Source: Gamarada debralockiae (lineage: Eukaryota; Ascomycota; Leotiomycetes; Helotiales; Hyphodiscaceae). Taken from it: a DNA stretch of 16,508 nucleotides. The stretch lies in assembly GCA_002803225.1 (NCBI GenBank), contig NXFV01001496.1, forward strand, positions 1-16,508. The letters run 5' to 3'. Numbering within the stretch: position 1 is the stretch's first letter; each line of letters opens with the position of its first letter. This document shows positions 1-10,003 of this stretch, one piece after another. The notes under the pieces are model-generated. The model was not told where the DNA came from. It saw nothing but the letters and a program-made list of their open reading frames with translations, and made no database searches. Position numbers and translations under genes: made by a program.

Positions 1-97
1 TTATACTTAATCTTACTTACTTATTCTCTTAATTTATATATCCCTTACTAATTTATAATAAATCGCGACTAAATCTATTATAATTAAAGTGCCCACG

Positions 98-367
98 AAG
101 GCGGCAGGCATTGAAACCGGGCGGAATTGATTAGAGGTATAAAGGCTATGCACAACTCCTTATCTTTTATTATAATAATAATATTCCTTAAGTGTAATTT
201 TCTCAAAATTTATATATAATAATAGAGCTGCTTCTCCTCTATATTATAAGCCCTTAATTAAGAGTTTCTTATATTAAAGTGATTTTATATAAGAGCTTAA
301 AATAATAGAGATTTTAGTGTTTTAAGCTCTCATTTAAGCATCACTTGATTTCAATGCCCGCCGCCTT
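98..367. repeat. Inverted repeat with 232-bp AT-rich spacer
   Basis: Positions 98-116 (aaggcggcaggcattgaaa) are repeated in reverse complement at 349-367 (tttcaatgcccgccgcctt) with one mismatch over 19 bp. The arms are GC-rich islands in very AT-rich surroundings. The arrangement resembles the ends of a small non-autonomous DNA element (MITE-like) or a fragment of one. No target-site duplication is obvious outside the arms, so the assignment is tentative. Confidence 0.5.
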
Positions 368-699
368 TGTATTTGCCCTATAATAAGATATTGCTTATAA
401 TACTTATCCCCTATAATTGCCCTATTAGCATAGTAGCGCGAGCCCTAAAGAAGCGAGTCTAGTGATTCATTATAGGCCTTTATACCCTAAAGCATCACTC
501 GCTCGCGATCGACCGTACTGCGCTGCTTACTATAAGAAGCAGTATTAATCAACTAAGTTAATTCCTAAGGAATTAAGCTTGTCAAAAGCGATAATCTACT
601 TTAGAAGCTATATTTGAGTATGAAATTATAAAGAATTATTACACGAAGTATAGTAGAAAAGAGGAGAGAGTATGGGGACCTGAAAGTCAGTGAGGATTT

Positions 700-739
700 A
701 ATCGCGATCGATCGATCGATTACTTACATAATCGCGATC
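700..739. repeat. GATC microsatellite with flanking direct repeat
   Basis: A run of about four GATC units lies at 704-720. The ten bases aatcgcgatc occur at 700-709 and again at 730-739. It is simple-sequence DNA at the edge of the AT-rich block. Confidence 0.6.
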
Positions 740-1372
740 ATGATTAGCTCGCTTAAAATAATCGCCGATAAAAAACCGCCCTGCCCTCGAATCAGACGAT
801 ATTGTGTGGTGAAATCATGTATTCATAGATATCTAAGGAGGGAAGAAAAGGTAGGGTTGCCAGAACCCGAGATATGTGTACACAACCGTTGCCATAGCAA
901 CCAGCTCCACACCCCACGGGACTTCAACCAAGTCTACTCTTTGGCAGCTGAATTCATAACCGCCTTCGCACCAGGCGCTGCCCCTCTCCCCTTCAAGGCT
1001 TTCCCTGCCTCGGCCATCTAGCCATCACAATACTACTACACTGCCGGCTCCTCCTCCGTGACATTCGCGCACGTCAAGCAGAGCGCCTTCAAGGCTGGCT
1101 TGATCAAGGACAACACCCCCGTCTACGCTGCCCTCTTCTCTGGTCTCGGCAAGTACTACGTCCCAGTCTATGAAACGCAAGGCAACTCGGGTGATTTCAA
1201 GTTCGACCACTCCCTGCTGGCGGAAACGGTATCTTGCCTCCTACGGGACATGTATGTTGTGTTGAGCACTGCGGACGGAAAGACGGATAAGAGTATTGTC
1301 CATGATGCGAACACTATTTCTGGTGTTGGTATTATTGAAGTTAGCCCTCCTGGAAACGGGGATTTGTTTTAA
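740..1372 (+). pseudogene. Truncated/broken gene relic, probable secreted-protein C-terminus
   Basis: Two open stretches, 740-1021 and 1058-1372, lie in the same frame and are separated by one TAG at 1019-1021. Reading through gives a continuous protein-like sequence from about 895 to the TAA at 1370-1372. A single C-to-T change (CAG to TAG in a CpA context) would explain the stop, as expected from RIP or decay; a missed intron is the alternative. The first 50 or so codons of the upstream part fall in AT-rich DNA and look non-coding, so the 5' end is probably lost. The C-terminal pattern (YYVPV ... MYVVLSTADG ... GVGIIEV) weakly recalls the tails of fungal secreted ferritin-like/Rds1-type proteins, but I do not firmly recognise the family. 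It is convergent with the zinc-finger gene. Confidence 0.45.
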
Positions 1373-1722
1373 GGGTTGGTTGTGATTGGTGGCTTGGGAG
1401 GGGAAAGAGGACAAGTTTGTGTATAGGGTGGGTTTGGGGTGTATTGATGAGTGTATGGAATTCATGGCATGACAGAATGATAATGATAATCGTGATATTC
1501 AATCCTTACCTGAAGGCCCCAAATTATTAATTTCTTACGCCGCTGTTGTTTGCATAAAGTACTGCGGCTATCATGCAATGGAGAAGTGCTGTTCTTTCTT
1601 CGCTCCACCTTCCAAGTGGGCCGCGATATGTTTAACCCTCTCATCCCAGCTCTCAAAACTCCAAGAACAGAGCCCACAGGTACAAGGCCATTCGACCATA
1701 AAAGCATATTCTGTCAATACTC
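1373..1722. other. Intergenic, convergent 3' ends
   Basis: This interval holds the presumed 3' sequences of the relic on the left and of the minus-strand zinc-finger gene on the right. No convincing coding sequence, RNA or repeat was seen. Confidence 0.5.
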
Positions 1723-4484
1723 TTACAAACTGCTCGGGGGAGCTAGGATGTTCTGGAAGTATGACCCATACTCTTCGGATGAAGATGATTGTCTATGCTG
1801 AGTCTCTTGGGATGCAACGGTAGACATTCCGTAACCGAAAACCTTGCCGCTCGAATTACCGCTGTTTCCACCGAAACCATCGTCGTTATCATTGTCGTCC
1901 TCATTGTCGTCCTCATCCTTCTGATAGTTGGGGAAGAAGGGACCAGGTGGCTTCGTAAATTTGGGTCCAAGAAATGGAAGCTTCCAATCCTTAAGCTTGA
2001 ACCCATTCTCAAAATGCCAGGCAACATGCATCATCCTCTCATCCCATGAATCGAGAATGACTCCACAGAAACCACATTGGCGTGGCCAGTCACTGTCAAC
2101 TGAGATATTCCAAGTCTTGGTGCGCTCGCCCATGTCCTGCAATCCATGGTGCTTCTGGAGATGTTCGAGGAGATGATCCTGTCGACCGAACGTCTTTGTG
2201 TTTGCTTTTACACGTTCGCATTGCAGGTAATGCGCCCTTGGATCGCCGGGTAGAGGCATGAAGCAGAATGAACACATCATATCCCCATATATATCTTTGA
2301 CAAAACATTGCAAACAGAAATAAGTCATTTGCGGCCAGTGCTTCTCTCCCTCTTCGTGTCTTTTAATGTCGACTTTTGAGTTGGACCAGTACCTTTCTCG
2401 CTTTAGTGGACACTGGCATTTCATGTGTACATATTTGCAATCCTTCTGGGGGACTTTGCAGTTCGGGTACGTACAATAGTACCTGACTCGTTCTTCCAGC
2501 TCTGCGTCCAACAGCATAGCGTCTTGTGTGTCGAGGTTTTGCGGTCGTTGCGTAGATGACACCGAAGAGCCAGCCTCGGATGATGATTCGGTTGAAGACT
2601 CCGTCTTGTCAATGTGATGATAGTTGCGTTCATGCTGCGTAAGATGATCCTTTCGTGCAAATCCGTTGGGGGCTCTCCACTTCTTGCAGTGTGTGCAGGA
2701 ATACTTCTTTGGGGGAATTGTCTCCCCAGGCGGTTCCAGTCTCCCAAGGTTCAGCATACTTTGCTGTGCTGAGGTAGTAGCTCCCCTGACATCCACTTCT
2801 GAAGTGTCTGAGAGAGTGTCGTTAGGTTGGTCAACCAAATTACCATCCAAAGTACTGTCGAGCGATTCAGCATCGGACTCGGAATCAGAGGTAGATTCTC
2901 GAGGCAACGCTGCCAGTGCAATACCCTCCATATGCTTCCCAACGTGAGTTGCGAAGTTCCTTTTCGATTTGCCTGGAACACACAGACACAGTGGACATTG
3001 GTGAGATTCAATAGGCTGTGGTCTCCTTTGCTCCGCCATCTTAGAAGTGACTTCGAATTGGCTATCATTGAAGAGTGCGCCATGACTCTCCTTGAGATGG
3101 ACCCGCCACTGGTCTGGATCAGGGAATTCTTGAGGGCAGTCCGAACAGCACCATGAGCGGTCAACCCTGTGTTGGGTAAACTCGTGGTCTTCCCAGAGGT
3201 TGCGTGTAGGAAAGGTGAGCAGCTCATCTTTACACCCAGAGAAGGTACATATGTACGGCTTGAGGTCCGCGAAAACGTGACGTCTGGATGTATTAGTGTA
3301 TGTAGATATCAAAATTCCAGAGCAGGCAACTCACCTCCAGTCCACCCGGTTCTTGATTCGACTCAGAATATGCCCACAGATGTCACAAGCGAATGGGATC
3401 CCTTGGGACACCTCTTTCGGTGTTGGTGGAACCCTCAAGCACCCGCTGTCCTTGTCTGCATGGCTTGAAACAAAGGAAGAATGAGACGCGACCGTAGCAG
3501 CGTAGCTTGAATTTGCTGGGATGGATGTACCCATCCCGGAGTCGTGGAACATGGACACAGGTACGAAGACTGATTTTGGAATCTCTTGATCCCCGAAGGC
3601 CGTGCTTGTCGAGGGTATTTCTACGGTATCGGTTTGCTGTGTGGGGCCGGCACGGAGTGCAGTGTGCCTTTGCCAGTTTGCCTCTCCGAGACGTTCCACG
3701 AGGCGCCTATTGGCATTCGTAAATCGATCGTAAACATTGCGAACATATGTTTTCGCAGGGTCGGAGACTTGGAACTCTACCGTAGTAGTTGCTTTGTCGT
3801 CGAAATTAGTTTGACGTGCATATTCCAAGACATTTTCCATCGAAGGGAGTAGGTCCATGAGACAGTCAACCCCAGTCTTCAGAGAAGAAATGGCCCGTAA
3901 GGTCTCATTGCTGTCCGAGGGTTTATCAGATTCATGATCTGATGTCGCATCGCTCTCATAATCGCTCTCAGTGACCAATTTGGCTTTCTCGAGCAGAATG
4001 CTCAGCTCCGCGGCAAGTTGACGGATTTCATCGCGCGTCGGAGGGAGCGCAACCAATAGGCACGATGGTACCAGCGCTTGATATGGTCAAAAATGACTTC
4101 TTCCTGGATCTGGGAGGAGAACTTACTCGATATGAGGAGATTTCCAACGCCAGTCAATCCCCCCACCACAGTCTCCTTCAAATCATCAGACTCGTCCAAG
4201 ATGCTCTCGAGTCTTCCATCGCGAAAGCCATCTCCCCATAAAAACAACTTCCCTAATAGTTCTTTCAAAGATTTCGCATCCTTTTTCGATAGCTTGGGCG
4301 AGTATAAAGGTACGAGGATGGGGAGAAGTTTGAGGATGTGATCGTAAAGAGTCCAAGCCAATCCAGTCTGGTGGGTTTCAACGGTGTCAGCGGTGTCCTC
4401 AGCGCAATCTCCGGCAACTTTCTGGACGGTCGCGCCATCAATCCATTCTCTCAAGAACGCGTTCCTCACGCGCATCGCAGCCAT
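1723..4484 (-). CDS. Multi-C2H2 zinc-finger protein (3 exons, 886 aa)
   Basis: Exons are 4484-4127, 4076-3335 and 3283-1723. Intron 1 (50 bp) has donor GTAAGT and the weaker acceptor AAG. Intron 2 (51 bp) has GTGAGT, branch CTAAT and acceptor CAG. Both preserve frame, and intron 2 joins DWR to RHVFADL inside a finger. The start is the first in-frame ATG (4484); an in-frame stop lies upstream. The N-terminus (~1-120) is the helical region with KLFLWGDGF seen in this fungal family. An acidic Ser/Asp stretch follows. Cys/His clusters are C350-C353...H369, C379/C384...H400/H405, C413/C416...H429/H434, C463/C466...H480/H484, C563/C566...H580 and C770/C773...H786/H790, with more Cys pairs between. 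The tail is Asp/Asn-rich. Fingers suggest nucleic-acid or protein binding in the nucleus, but no target is known to me. It is transcribed divergently from the DUF7580-type gene. Confidence 0.85.
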
Positions 4485-4745
4485 ATCAATCACGCAATGA
4501 TCGCATGCCCTTAAGAATAAAATCTTATTTCACGATTGTTCAAGAGATCTACGAAGATTGCGACGATGAGGTGGGCTCGAGTTTGCCTTGCTGCGGTCAG
4601 GCTACGCTAAGCAGCCTCATCAACTGGTTGGCCAGGGTCATGATGTGCTACATGCTCAGCCCCAATTCAGCGACGATTGAGACAAAGATCGTGATCATTC
4701 TTCACTTCCTCCCGTCTTCAGAAATTTACATCGCTGTTGTTCTCA
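4485..4745. promoter_or_regulatory. Shared divergent promoter region
   Basis: These 261 bases separate the start codons of the minus-strand zinc-finger gene and the plus-strand DUF7580-type gene. Both 5' leaders and both promoters must lie here or overlap the coding regions. I see no unambiguous TATA box; a short AT-rich tract sits at about 4511-4532. Confidence 0.6.
4486..4506 (-). promoter_or_regulatory. Upstream mini-ORF abutting the zinc-finger start
   Basis: A seven-codon ORF (ATG at 4506-4504, TGA at 4488-4486) ends one base before the main ATG at 4484. If included in the mRNA leader it would force leaky scanning or very short-range reinitiation, lowering translation. The ORF is visible in the sequence; whether it is transcribed depends on the unknown transcription start. 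Confidence 0.4.
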
Positions 4746-6669
4746 ATGTCTGGAGTCGAGGCCGTTGGATTTGTCCTAGGCATTCTGCCGTTATTGATCT
4801 CAGCTGCTGAACATTACGACGATGTCTTCAAGCCTTTCAAAAGATTCCGGAAATATGCGCCTGAACTGGAAGACTACCAGCAGCAATTGGGGACCCAAAA
4901 GACAATCTTTCGCAATGAATGTCACTGGCTTTTGGCGACTCTCACCGGCCGGCAGGCCGCTAGAGAAATGCTGAAAGAAAGAAACCATCCCTCCTGGACA
5001 GATTCAGCACTGGACGAGAAGTTCTCTCGACAACTTGGAGAGTCGGGTGCAGCCTGCAAAACAATCATCGACTTGATTCAGGCCAAACTCAAGATCATCG
5101 AGGACGAAACAGAGAGCTTCGGATTGGTGATACAGCAGTCAATTCCCGTAAGTTCCTATCCATCGTCATGAGATGCTCAAACAAAGGTGTCTTTCAGGCA
5201 TGCAGATCTGCTGACAGCATACAACCTAGATGGGCTCAATAGGAGACAAAGCATGGCGATCGAGAGTTGGGAAGAAGCTGAAATTTAGTTTCTCAGAGTC
5301 ACGTTTGGAGAAAATTCTGACAGGGTTGAGAAATCTCAATGATGACTTCCGGACACTTGCAAAGCAAACGACCCGGCTTGATAGCCTGCACCAGACTCCA
5401 CCAACTCCAGTCGTTGCTCGTGGTGACAAGAAGCTTGAGGAATCTAGAATGGTTCAAAAGGCGTCGTCGCAGTTGTACGGAGCTCTAGCAAGAGCTTGTC
5501 AAATTCACGAAGAGCATTCGGCTCATTTTCGTCTCGAGTCGCAGCATGTCAGCATTGAGCATACTGGTTCTTCCTTGGTCCGCTTCAATATAGCCTTCGC
5601 ACACAGGCCTGGAGGCACATCGGCCGTACTCGAACCTGTCTGGCTAGCGGTTGACTCTACATTTGACGAGACCAAACCAGACGCACTGAAGGATGGAGCA
5701 CGGCATCATGCTCAGAAGCCTTTGGACGATCTTTCGAATCGCCTGAAGCGCGATATCTCACCCCCTTGCCAACCTGCGGTGAAGAAAATCAAGGGAAAAT
5801 CGGTGAGATTCGCGGCTCCAACCCCCAGTCTAGGCCTTTCGTCGAAAGCCACACTCATGGCCTCCTTTATTGCCATGTCTGCCCTTCCAGACTTTTGTGT
5901 CCAGCACGACTTCTGTAAACAGCTACAAAGATGCGGACCGAGAACGCCAGAGAACAAGTATTTGGGATATCTTGAGAAATCCGGGACTTGCAAGCATCTC
6001 GTCTATTTTGCACCACCCATGACGACTTGCAGCGCCCAGCAGTCAGTTTCTCTCGCGCAAATCGTCACCTCTATCTCTCAAAAATCTCAGGCCGATCAAT
6101 TACTTCAGTACGAGCGACTCCGACTGGCCAGACAACTCGCATCTGCAGTCCTACAATTCCACGCAACACCCTTGCTTAAACGCACATGGCGAAGCGACGA
6201 TGTGGTATTCTTCGGCGAATCTGCTTCGCACGAGTCAATTACGTCACCCCATTTGAACGTCCAAGTAGGCAAACCCGGAATGAATAAAGGCAACCTCCTC
6301 GAATCGAACCCGCTCAGCGGCGAAAGTATCGGCTTCATTCGAAACCCCTATCTCTTCGGTCTGGGAGTCACCCTCATTGAACTGGCATACCAAGCTCCAA
6401 TTCGCAGCCTTCGAGAAGACAGAGATCTGACGAATGGCCAAGAAAGCAAGCACACCGATTTCTTCGTTGCGGATCGTCTTTCAAAGACTATGGGAACAAG
6501 CTTGGGTGTCAATTATGCTAAGGTTGTGAGGAAGTGCTTGGGATGCGACTTTGGAGAGGGAACAACCGATCTCAATGATCCAGGATTGCAGGCGGTATTC
6601 TATAAAGACGTGGTTTGCGAGCTCGAGCGACTGGAAAGAGCCTTTGTGAAGTTGCAGCTTGCAACTTGA
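4746..6669 (+). CDS. DUF7580-type protein with degenerate kinase-like C-terminus (2 exons, 613 aa)
   Basis: Exons are 4746-5147 and 5230-6669. The 82-bp intron has donor GTAAGT, branch CTGAC and acceptor TAG; that TAG is an in-frame stop unless spliced out, which fixes the acceptor. The start ATG gives MSGVEAVGFVLGILPLLISA, the usual opening of this fungal family. The N-terminus (~1-134) is helical, followed by a helical stretch around 150-185 with conserved RLEKIL and LNDDF. A basic linker lies near 305-330. The C-terminal part has LARQLASAVLQFHATPLLKRTW (~433-454) and YLFGLGVTLIELAY (~508-521), matching kinase-lobe helices. I see no HRD or DFG motif, so it is probably not an active kinase. 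Function is unknown. It shares a promoter with the zinc-finger gene and is convergent with the permease. Confidence 0.85.
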
Positions 6670-6838
6670 GGGCGCCTTTCCGCGATGTGCCGCGCATCTC
6701 TACTAATCAAGTTTGATATTCCGGAAATTCTCATTGGGAAACAACTGTACAGAGAGGTATCATTCAAAGATGCCACACAAGACAACACTCTACTCCAACT
6801 CGTGATCGGCCACTCTCGACATTTTAGACCCAAATCGA
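6670..6838. other. Convergent 3' intergenic region
   Basis: These 169 bp separate two stop codons, so the two 3' UTRs must abut or overlap. Nothing else was recognised. Confidence 0.5.
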
Positions 6839-8534
6839 TTACCGAATGACTTCGTCCTCCAGCGCTGCCGCTTCCACACGCCTCTCGTCTCTGTTCCGAT
6901 ATGTCCTCTTCCCCCTTGCGAACCAATATATCAACACGATGGAGGTAACAACGCCAGAGACTGCTGATACATAGTTCATATTTCCAGCCGTCACCGGCTG
7001 AATAGGCGGGAACGAATACATCACAAGGGTGAAAGCCGTCCAAAGAAGCAAGATGATATTGGCGAAAAGCCCGATAGGCCCCATCCAGAACGGACCATGG
7101 CGAACGTTGTTCCGTCCTCTAACCAGCAAGCAGACAACTGGGATGGAGTATGAGATATACAGCAGCACAATACAAGCGGTAACCATACTATTGAATGCGG
7201 TATACGAGCCTAGATACAGGAGCCCGAGCACCGCGACGATGAGGCAGGAGGTTAAGTGCGCATTGAACGGAACGTCGAGTTTTGGATTGACTTTCGCAAG
7301 GAAGCGTGACGCAGGGAGTCCTCGATCTCGAGCGAATGACCAGCAGAGCCGGGACTGCCACGTATGCGAAGCGATTTGACACCCCATTCCTGTGGCGATT
7401 ATCATTGCCTCGAGACCGACTGCTCCAGCTCGTGATTGAAGTGCTTGGTGGAAGAGTTCGAGGATAGGCACTAGGGTCGGGGTATTGAACAGTGCATTCA
7501 GATCCTGCATACTGAAGAACATTGAGATGGAATAAAACCAAGATGTGGTGAATCCTATGGCAATCGTCCCCATTATCGCAATCGGTATCATTCGCTCTGG
7601 CTTTTCGACTTCTTCTGCAAGGTGAGTAGCGCAATCGAGGCATGCGAAGGCCCAGTTCGTATTGATGAGCCCTACAATAAACGCGATTCCATTCTGATTC
7701 CAGCCGGTGTTGTTCACAAAGTTGGCGAAGACGAACTTCGCTGCTTGATGGGTAGGCGCTTTGGATGGCACGACGACCAGGATCACAAAGAAGCTCACAA
7801 GACTGCACCACAGAGTAAACTTTGCTACGGTCGGCAAGAACTTGCCGTAACAGTTGAAGAGGAAAGCGAAGGCGTTTATCACTTCGTATGATACGACAAC
7901 CATCCACGGTTGGATTGTGCTGTTTGATGGTCAGTGGAACAAAAGGGGAAGTAGGTGGTGAGAGGGAACAAACAGGTTCGGGTGAAAGAGCTGAATACAA
8001 CCCATCACCGCACTCCCCAGACCAAGAGCCACACTCGCAGAAGTGAAGATACTACCCGCCCATGCAAACCATCCGGTCAAGTAGCTCGCGAATTTCGAAT
8101 ACTTCTTCGGCGCCAATTCATTTGCCCAAAAGTATTGGCCTCCAGCGTTCGGCAAGGCACTCGCAAGTTCCGACAACGAAATTCCTACGCATGTCGATAT
8201 CAAGGCTATCAGAATAATACCATAGACGATCAGAACTGGACCGCCCGAATTGATGCCCGTGACCAAAGCGGTGGAGATGCCGAACCAAGAGTTCGTGAGC
8301 GAGAAGCCCACGCCCAAGACGCCCCAGACCGAAAAGTTGCGCTTCATATCTTGAATATATCCCATTTCTGGACAGCATGTCAGCGACGTGCTTTATCTTT
8401 GTCCTGAGTATGTGCTACCCACCGGCCAATTTCGCAGCATCTGCGTCGATCTCTTTGCTTTGCGAGCCGCTGCTGCGACTGAAGCTGCTCTCAACCCTCC
8501 CTGCCTCCATCGTTTGGTCCTTCGGCGCCGCCAT
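6839..8534 (-). CDS. Amino acid/GABA/choline-type permease, APC superfamily (3 exons, 528 aa)
   Basis: Exons are 8534-8423, 8367-7974 and 7919-6839. Intron 1 (55 bp) has GTGGGT and CTGAC; intron 2 (54 bp) has GTTTGT and CTGAC; both acceptors are CAG. The first junction gives KLAEMGYIQDMKRNFS, the standard N-terminal motif of fungal UGA4/HNM1-like permeases. The second gives HPNLTIQPW. The start is the ATG opening MAAPKDQTMEAG, with a Ser-rich cytosolic tail. About 12 hydrophobic segments follow. Family motifs include FSLTNSWFGI, GGQYFWANELAP, NNTGWNQNGIAFIVGLINTN, ATHLAEEVEKPERMIPIA and SFARDRGLPAS. It should import amino acids, GABA or choline-like amines across the plasma membrane; substrate cannot be settled from sequence. 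Length is normal and no key block is missing. GATA and CreA-like sites upstream hint at nitrogen and carbon control. Confidence 0.93.
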
Positions 8535-8868
8535 AATTGGGATTTCTCTTGGAATTGATCTTGATGAATATCTATTCGAGTCAAAATCTAAAGATCTGCT
8601 AATTTCTGATTGGGATTTAAGTCGTAATGATGACAGAGTCAAGCAAGAATAGGTGTAGTTGGATGAAGCTAGTACAGAGCGATATCTGGGGTTAGAGCTA
8701 CCGGCACGACCCTGCAGACAAATGAATAATATAAAGGACGAAAGAGAGAACGACAGAGGAAATTTTTGCATACGGAATGCCTCACGCTTGCCTTTTCAAC
8801 GGTCATCGCGGCCACTGACCCCCGCGAAGCCAAGACTCCAGGGAAAAAATTGGAGATGGTGAGCTTGG

Positions 8869-8874
8869 CGATAA
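8869..8874 (+). promoter_or_regulatory. GATA-factor (AreA-like) consensus site
   Basis: CGATAA matches HGATAR, the site bound by fungal nitrogen GATA factors such as AreA/NIT2. It lies about 335 bp upstream of the permease start. Single sites occur often by chance, so control is only suggested. Confidence 0.25.
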
Positions 8875-9126
8875 ATTTGAGAGATATAGAAAATTTGGCG
8901 AAGCACCGTCTTTAGCTGCCGCTGCCTTTCGTCATCGAGCGGCGTTGGCCAAGAGGGTCCGTTGTGGAGTCGGACCTGCCCGGCATGCGAGCAAAATTTG
9001 AGTCTTGGCTGGGGATTCCACGAGGTCATGGATATGATGGCCACCCAAAACTTTTACAAGTTTCCATTAGTCTCAAGCATCTGGGATTTTGATATGATGG
9101 GGAGCGTTGAAGTCTGAGTCTGCTGG

Positions 9127-9177
9127 GCCCCACTCCTGTCGGCTTTTGAAGTTAGCCGGATGCTAAGGGAGTGGGGC
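9127..9177. promoter_or_regulatory. Two-stem hairpin carrying inverted CreA-like GTGGGG sites
   Basis: gccccactcc (9127-9136) and ggagtggggc (9168-9177) form a perfect 10-bp outer stem. Inside it cggct (9140-9144) pairs with agccg (9154-9158). Each outer arm holds GTGGGG, a match to the CreA/Mig1 consensus SYGGRG, in opposite orientations. The hairpin is seen directly; carbon-repressor binding about 600 bp upstream of the permease start is inference. Confidence 0.4.
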
Positions 9178-9634
9178 TTCAAATTCTTTCCTTTCAACGT
9201 CAGGTCTTGGCAAATCATATATGACCCCATGAAAATCACGCACTTTGGTGAAAAGGGGTGTCTTCATTTGCTCGGATGGAAAGATCTGGTGGAAAGCTCT
9301 TTCCTGGATATTCGCTCACAGGACTTGATGGATTAGTAGTCTTCGGCGACGTGCCTTGAAATCGTAGCTTATACATTTGCAGCTTTTGGGACAGCTGTCA
9401 AATGTGAAGCCTCAAATATGTTCCTTGGACTAGTGTTCATTTTCTTTCCTGCATGCGGCCTCGTATCTATCTTCTGGGAGTCTGTCTTTGATGTAATCCT
9501 GTATATGATAGTTATTTGCAGGAAGCTTTGGTGCGGCCTTTGGTTTCCTTGCATCGGTCGCCTTGATCTTCAATAGTTCGCAGAGTGGTGAATGGAAATC
9601 TTCGTTGATTTGAATGACCCCAGTTCTACAAATC

Positions 9635-10003
9635 TCATTTGTCGTCGTTTTCTCCCCCAATCGTAGCCGAGTAATGTGAGGCACTGGTGAACTTGATGTG
9701 GAGGTAGTGGAATGCGATATGAAAATCCCAGGCGTCCACCCAAGAAAGGATAGATCCTGGGAAGAAAAGTAGTGCGATTTGAGCCTCCCTCATGACCAAG
9801 ATATAAGGCTGAGGTGACAGGGGAAGAGCACACGCTTCGCGATTTCGGAGCGGGGTGATCCCCGATGAACCAGCATACGTTTGGGAATCCAGGTCCAGGA
9901 CCACGATATATCCAACCCTCGACCAGTAACCATCGTCAGAGAATTCGCCGACGAAAGGTCTAAAACTTGACGCTGTTTGGTTGGACATAACTACTAAACC
10001 CAT
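9635..10003 (-). other. Unassigned open reading frame (122 codons)
   Basis: An ORF runs from the ATG at 10003 to the TGA at 9635-9637. Its first ~10 codons overlap, in another frame, the transposase relic around the IDGFSSY segment. I recognise no family. It may be a chance ORF, part of an eroded gene, or sequence that replaced the transposase 3' end. No partner exon with good splice signals was found. Confidence 0.2.

Larger units (their letters stand above)
1..890. repeat. AT-rich decayed (RIP-like) sequence
   Basis: This stretch is strongly AT-rich, with many TA-rich runs, and has no long open reading frame or recognisable protein. Composition changes abruptly to GC-balanced, gene-like DNA near 890. 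Such blocks in filamentous ascomycetes are usually old transposons eroded by repeat-induced point mutation; that reading is inference, since no transposase or LTR is recognisable here. It contains the inverted repeat at 98-367 and the GATC run near 704-720. Confidence 0.6.
8535..9984. other. Permease upstream region; no recognised gene
   Basis: These ~1.45 kb hold the permease 5' leader and promoter, then non-coding-looking DNA up to the transposase relic. Several short ORFs occur on both strands, but none resembles a known family or shows a coherent intron-exon structure. Notable items are a GATA site (8869-8874), the hairpin with paired GTGGGG sites (9127-9177) and an unassigned minus-strand ORF at 9635-10003. 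Confidence 0.5.

Noticed and set aside
2751..3227. 158-codon minus-strand ORF inside the zinc-finger gene
   Set aside because: Shadow of exon 3, which carries clear C2H2 fingers in its own frame.
4505..4810. 101-codon plus-strand ORF in the divergent promoter
   Set aside because: It overlaps the start of the DUF7580-type gene in the wrong frame and has no recognisable feature.
6915..6940. gcgaaccaat resembling the inverse of the pogo flank (actggttcgc) near 10970
   Set aside because: It is a short partial match inside permease coding sequence, far from the transposase relic.
7188..8000. 270-codon minus-strand ORF in another frame of the permease
   Set aside because: It overlaps the permease exons, has an Arg/Ser-rich composition typical of a shadow frame and matches no family.
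9570..9833. PLPPHQVHQ resembling the transposase LPPH motif
   Set aside because: It lies too far from the IDGFSSY segment, and the surrounding residues do not match the pogo DDE domain.
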